Origin: Liopterus haemorrhoidalis
Lineage: Eukaryota > Arthropoda > Insecta > Coleoptera > Dytiscidae
Length of the DNA stretch: 64,000 bases
Assembly: GCA_963971575.1 (NCBI GenBank)
Contig: OZ020611.1
Location: 242,072,654-242,136,653 of the forward strand
Direction: 5' to 3'
The notes below the pieces were generated by a model. It did not search any database and was not told where the DNA came from. It saw only the letters and a list, made by a program, of their open reading frames with translations. A program made the translations under genes and the position numbers. Positions 37,801-49,800 of this stretch are shown piece after piece (the first letter of the stretch is position 1; the number at the start of each line of letters is the position of its first letter).

Positions 37801-40800
37801 TTTTGCCGTGATTACTACAAAGTAAAATTTGTCCTACACACTCAGCATACCGCCTTCACTTATTATATACCTGCGAAACCCTGAAATGTGTGAATATTCA
37901 CACTTCACATCAATTTTTATTTTGTTTATATGGTTACGAAATTTACTTGTGGCGATAGAATTTGCCTTAAAGGCGTAACGTGTGCAACTAGCTTTACAGA
38001 TGTATGCCGATAACTACATCATTTAGTAACGAAATGCAAAAAATGACCTAGAAACACCTCTAAATTCAAAATTTCTGCTTAGTTTTTGTGAGTTTTTATT
38101 ATTTATTTTTCCGTAACAAATCTATATAGTTAAATGTGTAAAATAGACTAATATTTTCTAATACATAAGAACACAGTGATTGTGCATGCAAGTTTAAACT
38201 TGTTTTGTGTCATGTTTAACAATTTCCGACCTACAGAGGACGCTGACATGGAAAGAGTGTTCAAATTACCGAGCACCACATTTATTGGAGGCAAGGAAAA
38301 GTCTCTGCCTCTGAAGGAGATCCTATCTAGGTTGGAGAACGCATATTGTAAACACATCGGTGTTGAGTTCATGTTTATCAACTCGCTGGAGCAGTGCAAC
38401 TGGATCAGACAGAGGCTCGAGAGTCCTGGTGTCATGCAGATGAACAATGATCAGAAGAGGTTACTTCTGGCTAGGCTGACTAGAGCTACCAAGTGAGTAT
38501 TAGCGCTCCAGCGCTCATTAAACTAGTAATATGTGATATCGTCACCCCAGAATTGGTTTGTTCTATCTCTATTTTTTTAGTTTTTTGAGTTAATGTTATT
38601 TTTGGGATTTTTAGAATTATTTTGTTCTCCATCCATTCAGATATTTTACTTTTTGCAGACACCTTCGATATTTTTGACTATATACTTTATTATATCAGGT
38701 CTGGGAAAAAGTTCGTGGCGTTTTTTTAGTAAAATTCAACTGGTTTTGTTAGGGTGACCATTTTCTTAAGAAGGCAATGCGGAACAGAGCAAACAAAGGT
38801 CGTCACTTCCCAAATATAAGTGAAGAGCAAAAAAAAGGTCCTGACCTCCCAAATCCAAGTGAAGAGCAAAAAGAAAAAAAGGTCCTCACTTCCCAAATCC
38901 AAGTGAAGAGCAAAAAAATAGGTCCTGACCTCCCAAATCCAAGTGAAGAGCAAAAAGAAAAAAATGTCCTCACTTCCCAAATCCAAGTGAAGAGCAAAAT
39001 AAATGTCCTCACCTCCCAAATCCCAGTGAAGAGCAAAAAAAAGGTCCCCACCTAAATGTTAAAATGCGGGACAAAATGTTAGAATGCGGGACTTTTGCGG
39101 GACGCACCTTAATGCGGGACACCCAATCAAAATGCGGGACGAATGGTCACCCTAGGTTTTGTTATAATGTGAAAATTAATTTATTTAAACCAAATATGCT
39201 CCATTATTATCGACAACGTTTCGCCATTTTTCGGATAGAGCTATGGTGCCATCGGTGAAGAACTTCTGTGGTTTCTGGTTGAAAAACTGAATCAAGTGGT
39301 ACAGGCTTCTTTTGAAACCAGCTTAATTCCATTGAGAGAATTCTGCAGAGATTGGAATAGGTGATAGTCAGAGGGTGCTATGTCTGGACTATACGGTGGA
39401 TGCAACAAAATTTCCCAACCAAGCTCTCGCAATTTTTGACTGGTCATCAAAGAAGTGTGTGATCTTGCGTTGTCATAATGAAAGACTACACCTTTCCTAT
39501 TATTCCATTCGGGCCGTTCTCTTTCAATTGCCTGGAGTAATCTCTCTAGTTGTCCACAGTACAGTTGAGAATCAATCGTCTGACCAACTGGAAATAGCTC
39601 ATGGTGGACGATTCTCTTCTAGTCCCACCACACACACAGCATCACTTTGTTCGGCGTCAATCCACGCTTCGCGAACGCTTGTAACGGCTCACCATCCCTT
39701 TTCCACGATCTTTTACGCTTCCAATTGTCGTACGTGATCCATTTTTCATCACCAGTTATGACACGTTTCAGAAATGGCTCGATTTCATTGCGTTTCAACA
39801 GCGCATCGCAGATGTTAATTCGGTCTATCATGTTTTTCGCACTCAACTCATGAGGAACTCATATATCGAGCTTGTTTTTGTAGCCAGCTTTCCGTAAATG
39901 ATTCAAAACAGTTTTGTGGTGAATGCCTAGCTCTGTACCAATATCGACACTGCTGATATGCCTATCCTACTGGAGGTTTTCAAGTATTTCATCAGCTTTT
40001 TCACTGATTGGACGACCAGAGCCTGAGTCATCTTTCACATTAAAATTGAACGAAAGCGAGCGAACCATTTCCGCGCAGCAGATTTTGATAAAGTACCTTT
40101 ACCGTACACAGCACACATTTTTTCGCAGCGTTCTTCCCATTGTCGTAATAATATTGCAAAATATAGCGCAATTTTTCATTACTTTTCTCCATTTTCAAAC
40201 GCAAACAACTTACCAACTATTGCACAAATTTTGATGTTTAGACACTCAAAGTAAAGCTCGAACTGTCACCTTTCCAACGAGCGCTCAGTGGTATCGCTGC
40301 GATCTGTATTTTCTGAGGTATTTGCAATTGGCGACGTCTATCGGCAAAAACGCCACGAAATTTTTCCCAGACCTGATATATAATTTATAAATTAAAAAAC
40401 ATGTTTTTATTTTGATATTGATTTTTTTTGCTTTATCAATTGTTTTATCTCCCAAAAAATATATAAAACTTTCAGAAAATTTAACATTTTTTCTATCTCC
40501 AAATTAAAATATCTTAATTAAGTCCCTTATATTAATTATTTGTTAAAAAAATTAGTCGTACTATAAAGTTAACATGACTTCACCATTTTGTTAAAAAAAA
40601 AAAAAATGTCTGAATGTGCTGTAGTATACAAACAATATTAATAATAATTTAATATTTATTTATTGTCCACATACAGTACATAATCATTAATGGACAGTCC
40701 ATCAGATAAATTACAATAACATGACAAATGATAATTGATACACAGAAGTTATAAATTAAGTTCAAAAAATTCTTTAAAACTATACATTGGGTTTTCAGTC

Positions 40801-43800
40801 AATAAGTTTTTAATTGTTTTTTTAAATTGTACTGAACTTAATTCTTTGGTAGAAACTGGTAACAAATTCATAAACTTTATGGAATAATAGTTAATACTAT
40901 GTCTTGATTTATTTATTAGTGTAAAATTGGGGTAAATATTTGATTTATTACGTGGGTTGTAGTTGTGAACGTCTTCATAAGAGACAAAAGAATTTATTTG
41001 ATTATTTTGACGGCAACCAAGGTTGCAAATAAATTTATATACTCAAAATTTACATAATTTTCAATATCCTTAATATAAATGAGAAATAACATCGGTCCTA
41101 AACAACTTTCTTGTGGAACACCCCAATTGTTACGGTATGTTGGTGAATAATTATTGCCTATTTTAGTTATCTGACACCTGTCTGATGAATAATTTTTAAG
41201 ATAGAGACGGGGTGTTTGACAGCAAGTCATAAAATACGTCTTGAATTCATAAAATGCAAATGCATAGTAGAAAAAGTACCACATGGATATTATTAACTAA
41301 CAATCGTGTTAAAGAATAGGTGGGGGAACTGAATGACATTCTGAGTTGATTCTCGGAGACCCGTTTACTGGTTCGATTCCGCGAACTGGCCAAAATGCCT
41401 ATGTCTAGTTGGGAACCTATAATATATTAAGTAACTATAAGCATTTATTATTATTTTTTAGGTTTGAAGCGTTCTTGGCAAAGAAGTGGTCATCAGAGAA
41501 ACGTTTCGGTCTGGAGGGTTGTGAAATATTGATCCCCGCCATGAAGCAAATCATCGACAAGAGCACCGAACTGGGAATAGAGAGTATTGTGATGGGTATG
41601 CCACACAGAGGACGTCTTAACGTGTTGGCCAACGTATGCCGCAAACCACTCAATCAGATCTTCACACAGTTCGCTGGACTCGAAGCCGCTGATGACGTAA
41701 GATATTTTAAGTTAAATTCTAAACTTGCCAATCGCTTTGACCAATAGAAAACGAGACATCCAATGGCCACACTTATTGTTGTAATAAAGCGACTGTAGGT
41801 TGCCGTTGAAAATGAATTATTTTCCTATCCTATCTCATAATAAGTACGTTTTATTGCTAACAAATTCCTTGCCTCCAGTGGCAACACAATTCGCCGTTTT
41901 ATTGCAAATATTTTTCCACCTCCTTCCCACTTTTGCTACGAGCTCGTGAGGTCGTAGCGTTGGTTGGAAGATAATTTTCGCGCTAAAATATTGTTTTGGT
42001 TAATCTAAAAATTTTATTTGAAAGATTTTGACAATAACAAATTTGTAAAATTGCTTCAAATGTGAAGACATTCATTCTAAAATATTATTTGAATGTTGCA
42101 TTTGAGAACAGAGGAATAGTCAACTCTACATAATTTTTAATTTTTGAAATATGATTATTACACATGCTAAAAGACAATTTTAATTATAAACAATGTTGGG
42201 ATTACGTTATTCTGTGTAAGACAAGAATACAATAAAAGAGAGCTGGTAGGTTAGTAAAGTTTATTAAACAAAATGAAAAGAACAGTGTTACAGATACAAA
42301 ATCTGAATAGTGACTGAATTCTTAAGATTCAGTTCTAGTACATCTTAAAAACTAATAAAAAATATGGACCCCAGATGTCGGCTTAACTTAAAAGGAATTA
42401 GCCCGCCATAAACCATTAGGAACTGCCATAAACCTTTTCCTGTTAAGCCGACCGGCGGTCTGCAAATATGTTTACACAACATAACAAAAATATTAATAAA
42501 TATTTCCAACAAATAATAAGACTGTATATTTTCTTCAATTCTTTTATTAATTAATTATTACACGTTAAACAGACTTAAAATAGCAAATAGCGAATACTTA
42601 CTTCTGAATTATGTAATATAAAATACTACCATCTAATTTTTCTACATCGTAGTCTTTTTTAAGTCGATAGCAAATAATGTGACAGCTCTGATCCATTTTT
42701 TTATGGTTATGGTAAATTATCAAAGAGACAGTTCCGACCTTGAACGCTTCAAACGATTCTTGATCGTTTTTTTTTGCACACCTTCTTCTGGCTAAACTTT
42801 CGCAACTCAGTTGAAAGCAATAAAACGTATTTAATGTTCTCGGATTATGAATTTTCAATTTGGTTTTGTCATTTTCAGGGTTCCGGTGATGTGAAATATC
42901 ATTTGGGTACATATATTGAGAGATTGAATCGTGTTACGAACAAGAACATCAGGTTGGCCGTTGTCGCTAACCCGTCTCACTTGGAGGCCGTAGATCCAGT
43001 CGTACAAGGCAAGACAAGAGCTGAACAGTTCTACAGGGGTGATGGAGATGGAAAGAAGGTAAATTGTTCACTATACATACGAGGGTTGCCTTTTATATTT
43101 CGAGATTTTAGATCAAAAATAGTTATTTATCAACAAAAGTGGCTTTATTGTTTTTCAAAATATTCTCCATGAAGGACAATACATTTTTGCATGCGTTTGA
43201 ATCAATTTTCAAGCACTTTTTCCACTCCGATTGGGGCTTTTCCCACTGTGATTGTCAAATTATGTGGGATCCAACAATGCATTTTGCCCAACTTATTATT
43301 AATATTAAAGAAAATAAGGAACTGAAGCCGCTAGGCTTGTATTGTTCCATTTTACACAGACAGAGCATACAATGTTACGTCCACATAAATAATACATTAA
43401 TAAACTAGTTACATACAAATTAATCAAATTATTAAATCTATACAGTTTTTAAAATTGTTCAAGCTGGAAATGAAGGCACTGGCAGGTAAATTGTTCCAGG
43501 ATTTAAAAATCCTGTTGGTAAAAAATTTCCACGCACATTTTTTAAAAAATTTTCTCGCCTTAATTAGTGACAAACCCCTTAACATAAGGCGTTTTCGCAA
43601 ACCCTAGCCGATACATATATGACGTCATTGATTTAATCTGATAGCTATGAATCTGTTCGCAAAATTTTCTTTGATCAGATACAAAACTATCTACGTTCGC
43701 AAACCTACAATAACTATCTGATAAACGCGATCGGATAGCAATATTTTAATCCTACAAAATAGTAGGATTCATTTCAGATTAAATAACCTAAAAAATTATT

Positions 43801-46800
43801 TGATGTGTATGATATTTTGGGTTTTTGACTTTAATCTAAAAAATTTTGCCGATTATAACTATTGAACACGCTCTTTTTTTCGATGATGATGGTTATGATG
43901 ATACTGACGAAAATAATATGGTAATGCTATTTTTAAACCGCAAATATAAAAAGAAAAGAATTACAGTGGAAAACATGAAAATATTATTTATCGTTATTTG
44001 TTAAGATCTTACAAATCGTCAAGTTTAAATAAAGAAATAAAGTCGTAAGTGCTGCCATCTAGACAATAGAACACTAAACTCTAAACAATCCTGTCCGCAA
44101 AAGTCCGTAAGAAGTTATTTGGATCAAGCGATTAATATTCGTTCGCAAACTGACTTTATCTGATAAACTGTAATCTGATAAATTCTATCCAATTGAATTA
44201 CGTGACGTCATTTATTTATCGGATACGCGATCGGATTGAGGTTTGCGAAAACGGGTATAGTGTCTGTATTCAGGGTGTAGATATTCGACAAATCACATTT
44301 AAAATCACCACGCACTATTTTATACATCGTAATAAGGTCCCCACGATGACGTCTTTTTGCAAGAGAAGTAAGGTTCAACTTTCGCAGTCTTTCTTCATAG
44401 GACAATGAATATAATCCACGAGCCAACTTTGTGAAACGCCTTTGCAACTTCTCCATCACATAAATTTCTTTTTTGAGGCTGGGTGCCCAAACTGAAATTG
44501 CAAACTCCAAATGAGGCCTTACGTAGGACACGTAGAGTATCTTGACTATATCAGGAGACGGTCGATAAAACGATTTGGGCAGGATATATGATACATAGTT
44601 CGCACGTTTTATCACTTTTATAACCTTATGGCTCCAGTTTAGGTCAGACGTTATCGTGACTCCCAGATCAACCTGTTCTTCAACCACTTGAAGCGTTACA
44701 TTGTTACTAAAGTAAGAATGTCTTGCGTTGTTTTGACCCATGTGAAGTACAGTGGTTTTACTGATATTCAGTGATAAAAGAGATCATTTGTCGACCTTTT
44801 ACACATATAATTAATACTTCCTTCGAAAAATCGATCTTCCCGACAGCTTTGAAAGCACGCAGTCATAAAACCCATTTTTAAAAAAGGTGCTAAGAATATT
44901 TTATCAAATTATCGGCCCATTAGTTTGTTATCACCCTTCTCGAAATTATTTGAAATAATTGCAAATGATAAATTGCTTAATTTTTTTCATAAACATAAGC
45001 TATTATCAATCACACAACATGGTTTCACAAAGCATAAAAGCGTTGATACTGCCCTCTTTGACTTACTGGACCATATTTATAAAATTATCGATGATAAGGA
45101 CGTTGCAATAGGAGTATTTATTGATCTGTCCAAGGCATTTGACTATGTTGAACACCAAACTCTTCTAGCCAAACTAGAAAGATATGGAATTAGAGGACAT
45201 ACTCTGGCCTGGTTTCAGTCATATCTGAGCAATAGAACACAGGCGGTTAAAATTCAGACAGACCAATCCGATACCGTCATATCAGAGATCAGCGCATCAA
45301 TACTGGTGTTCCACAAGGCTCAATTACAGAACCTACATTATTTAACCTGTATGTCAACAATCTTCCTAGATGTTTAGCCAACCTCCCATTTGAAGTAGAA
45401 TTGATGTCATATGCGGACGACAACAATTTCTTAATTAGAATAAAGAAAACCGACAATCCTAATTGGCATATAGAATTGCTGTACAAAACCCTTATCGAGT
45501 GGGCTGAGAAAAATAATCTAGTAGTCAACAGTTCAAAATCAGCAGCAGTAATTTTCAAAACCTCTAGATCTAATTTAAACCATCAGCGCATTGAAATATT
45601 ACCAGAAGTCAGCACCACTAAAATTTTAGGCCTACACATTAATTCAAATCTTGCTTGGACTGAACTCATTAATGAATTGTGCAAAAAGCTAAACAGGGCT
45701 CTATACGGAATGAGAATAATGTCTTCCAAGTGCAGCAAATTGGTTATGAAGAACATTTATTTCGCTAATTTTCATTCGCTTCTTAAATACGGCATAATGC
45801 ATTGGGGAAAATCATCCGAGCTTCAGAGAGTTTTTGTGATTCAAAAACGGGCTATTCGAATTTTAGCTAACTTAAGAAATAGAGACTCATGTAGAACGGC
45901 ATTTAAAAATCTCGAAATTCTGACTGCTCCTAGTGTTTACATCTATGAAATATTAATTTTCACTTTCAAAAATATACATTTATTTAACGCTAACATCCGA
46001 CAGCATCAACATAACACTCGACACAAAAATGAACTTAACACTAACAAGTACAATCTAACACTATTTGAAAAAAGTATTAGGTATAATGCTTGTAAATTTT
46101 ATAGTCATTTGCCTACAACTTTAAAGGTAATAAATAATATAAAATCCTTTAAGAAAGAAGTGAAGTCAATTTTATCAATAGAAACATATACTCTGTTGAG
46201 GATTTTTTTAACAAAGGTTAGTCTAACATGAGTGGCTATTTCGCTTATATTTTACTTATACATTTTATACTTTTACATTTTACACTTATAACACTTTATA
46301 ACATTTTGTATATTATTTATTTTTTATCATATGACTGTAATAATCAATTTTTTAATCAGTAACTATGTTTTATAATTGACTTGTCCTGAAATTATGTGAT
46401 TTTTGGATCAATAAAGTATTATTATTAAAAGCCAAGTGTTAGTCCAGCGGTAGATTTTATTACGGTGATCCTGGATAATTAAACAATTGTCATTGTATAT
46501 TTTATTATCATCAGCATACATGGAAAATGGGGAAGAAATAGATGTTTTTAAGTCGAATACGTAGATCAGGAAAAGAATAGGGCCTAGAACCGAGCCTTGC
46601 GGAACTCCACTATTTACCTACCCTCGTATAACATATGGGTAATTCTGCATGTATGTACTGTTGATTTAATTATATTGTTTTGTGTGCAGGTAATGTCAAT
46701 GTTGCTGCATGGTGACGCCGCTTTTGCTGGTCAAGGTGTCGTTTACGAAACCATGCACTTGTCAGACTTGCCCGATTACACCACTCATGGAACAGTTCAC

Positions 46801-49800
46801 ATCGTTGCAAATAACCAAGTTGGATTCACCACTGATCCTAGGTTCTCCCGTTCATCACCATATTGTACAGGTAATATACATTTACGTATACAGTAAATTC
46901 TATAAAAAAAATAGTACAAGATCCTCCTTAAGGGTAATGAATGTAATGTAAGAATTCTGATTTTTACTGAATATTTTCAGATGTTGCCCGTGTGGTGAAC
47001 GCACCAATATTCCACGTGAACGCTGACGACCCAGAGAGCGTAATGCACGTTTGTAATATCGCGGCCGAGTGGCGCGCCACCTTCCATAAGGACGTGGTCA
47101 TTGATCTGGTATCATACCGTCGTTATGGACACAACGAACTCGATGAACCGATGTTCACCCAACCCCTCATGTACAAGATCATCAAGAAAACGCCACCAGG
47201 TAACGAACAATACTTCTTCATTTTAAGATAAATGAAACCAGAATTTCTTTTTTTTTTTTCGTTATGACATCATTAGTGATGTATTTATTATTATTATTTA
47301 TTTAAAAAGAACTGAAGCCAATGGCTTGTAAAGTTCTTATAGATAAATTACAATATTTCACATTGTTGTGATACAGGAAAGGTAGAAACAGAAACAAAAC
47401 AATTTCCTAATCAACTAAAATCAAACAATAACAAATATAAAAAGAGTACAAAAACAGATAATTTCAGTTTAAGAGGATAGTAGCAACTGATTGTAAAGAT
47501 TCAGTCTATTTTTACCGACCGTCAACATATATAAGGGAGGTATGGTGATCATACCGATTTTGACATTTCGAGATTTCGATGGATCTCCACGAATTGAGGT
47601 CCCTACATAACATTTTGACTATTTTTAGCATGATGTCTGTCGGTCTGTCTGTCCGTCTGTCTGTCCGTCTGTCTGTCTGTCCGTCTGTGTACACGTACAG
47701 AGCAAATTCGGCTGAAAGGATTTTTATGAAACTTCATATTTAAGCTTCTGCCATCAATGGCACGAGTTGATCAACTTTTGGTAAAAATCGGTTGACTAAA
47801 AATGGGAGTTTACTCGTGTCGATTTTAAGATTTTTGTGAATATTTCACAACAGAAAAATATTTCGAAAAAAATTATTGAACAAAAGTTGCTATAAAAGCA
47901 ATAACTAATAACTTTTATTTGAGACGTTTTTTGATAAAACGAAAAATTTCGAATAATATATGTAAAATTTTTCGAAATTTTTTCTCAATTTTTTCATACT
48001 TATATGTAACGTTTCCATGGTCATGATAAATAATATCTCTGTTAGAAAATATTTCTACTCTGCTGCTAGAATCTATTTTATATAAGTACTTTACGATGGC
48101 GGTCGGTCCTGTGGTGGCCAAAGCTGATTTTTTAAAATATTAGGCCAAGTTATTTCTACTCTGCTGCTAGAATGTATTTTATACAAGTACTTTGTGATGG
48201 CGGTCGGTCTGTGGTGGCCACAGATGATTTTTAAAGTTGTTCACACTTTGGGCAGACGCTTCACTTTCAAGTAAATTGTTTCAGTCATTAAACACTCGGT
48301 TTGAAAGGAACTTAGCCCGAACGTTCTTTCGGAGCTTTTCGTGAGATAACAAGTTGACAATTTATTCTCAATTGAAGCAAAAATATTGTCCGTGACATCC
48401 AAGAGAGCAGATATTGTATGTGCCCAGTTCTAAATTCAGATTGTGTTTCGGAGATAATATTATTTGAGAAAACATATTTTGACAGCCGGGCATATATGAT
48501 CTTTTCGAAAACTTTGCTGAAAGCATTTAAAATGCTTATAGGGTGCAGATTCGAGAAGTTTTCCGCTTTATTAGTGTTGGCTAAAGGTAGGATTATAGCT
48601 TGTTTCTATACGTTTGGAAAAACACTATGTTTTATACAGAAATTAAATAAATAGCATATAAGGGTAGTGCATGCAGGTATTAGTAACTATCATTGGTGTG
48701 TTAATGCCATCAGTGCCAGTACTGATAGAAGATAATGATCGCACAATTCGTTCATCTTTATCGGACACAGGTTAAAAGTTAAAAAAAAAAAAGGAAAAAA
48801 GTTAATAATGTATCAGGGTCTGGGAAAAAGTTCGTGGCGTTTTTTTGTAAAATTCAACTGGTTTTGTTATAGTGTAAAAATGAATTTATTTAAACCAAAT
48901 ATGCTCCATTATTATCGACAACGTTTTGCCATTTTTCGGGTAGAGCCATGATGCCATCGGTGAAAAACTTCTGTGGTTTCTGATTGAAAAACTGAATCAA
49001 GTGGTTTTCACAGGCTTCTTTTGAAACCAGCTTAATTCCATTGAGAGAATTCTGCAAAGATCGGAATAGGTGATAGTCAGAGGGTTCTATGTCTGGACTA
49101 TACGGATGGATGCAACAAAATTTCCCACCCAAGCTCTCGCAATTTGTGACGGGTCATCAAAGAAGTATGTGGTCTTGCGTTGTCATGATGAAAGACAACA
49201 CCTCTCCTATTATTCGGGCCGTTCTCTTTCAATTGTCTGGCGTAATCTCTCTAGTTGTCCACAGTAGAGTTAAGAATCAATCATCTGACCAACTGAAAGT
49301 AGCTCATGGTGGACGATTCCCTTCCAGTCCCACCACACACACACAGCATCACCTTGTTCGGCGTCAATCCTTGCTTAGCGAACGCTTGTGACGGCTCACC
49401 ATCCCTTGTCCATGATTTTTTACACTTCTGATTGTCGTACGTGATCCATTTTTCATCACCGGTTATGACACGTTTCAGAAATAGCTCGATTTCATTTCAG
49501 CAGCGCATCGCAGATGTTAATTCGGTCTGTCATGTTTTTCGCGCTCAACTCATGAGGAACCCATATATCGAGCTTCTTTTTGTAGCCAGATTTCCGTAAA
49601 TGGTTCAAAACAGTTTTTTGGTCAATGCCTAGCTCCGTACCAATCTTGCTGGACTTTCACCAGCTTTTTTACTGAATGGACGACCAGAGCGTGAGTCATC
49701 TTTCACATTAAAATTACCAGAACGAAAGAGAGCGAACCATTTCCGCGCAGCAGATTTTGATAAAGTACCCAGCACAATTAATTTTACAAACCTGCGTAGC

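Larger units (their letters stand above)
38695..40376 (-). mobile_element. Mariner family A, copy 1, with nested hAT MITE
   Basis: The termini TCAGGTCTGGGAAAAAGTTC and, inverted, TCAGGTCTGGGAAAAATTTC are flanked by TA. Removing the 405-bp insertion at 38750-39154 and its duplication leaves about 1.27 kb, full mariner length. A second copy, same orientation, is at 48813-50032. Confidence 0.9.
43276..46612 (-). pseudogene. CR1-like LINE, interrupted by a second LINE and a MITE
   Basis: Read on the minus strand, RT motifs near 46600 ([17 protein letters not shown] and FSMYADD at about 46520) end at WTNTW near 46437. They resume at 44780 with [32 protein letters not shown] and [14 protein letters not shown], and continue to [23 protein letters not shown] at 43590-44253 interrupts the C-terminus, which then continues [18 protein letters not shown]. 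It ends in an AT-rich 3' tail near 43290. Transposition enzyme of a non-LTR retrotransposon; dead. Confidence 0.85.
47281..48345 (-). pseudogene. LINE 3' end split by a simple-repeat element
   Basis: The tail at 47281-47340 (TTATTATTATTTATTTAAAA, then AGAACTGAAGCCAATGGCTT) resembles 43290-43340, so it is the same LINE family. The C-terminal coding end reappears near 48255-48335, reading [10 protein letters not shown] then NNLLESEAS on the minus strand. The 47500-48240 segment lies between. Confidence 0.6.

Noticed and set aside
38726..39055. Protein-coding genes on both strands
   Set aside because: The open frames come from a ~30-bp minisatellite whose period avoids stops. Translation is a repeating low-complexity peptide inside an hAT MITE.
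43080..46628. One complete mariner spanning the whole intron
   Set aside because: The right candidate terminus matches for only about 8 bp before diverging, so only the left fragment is annotated.
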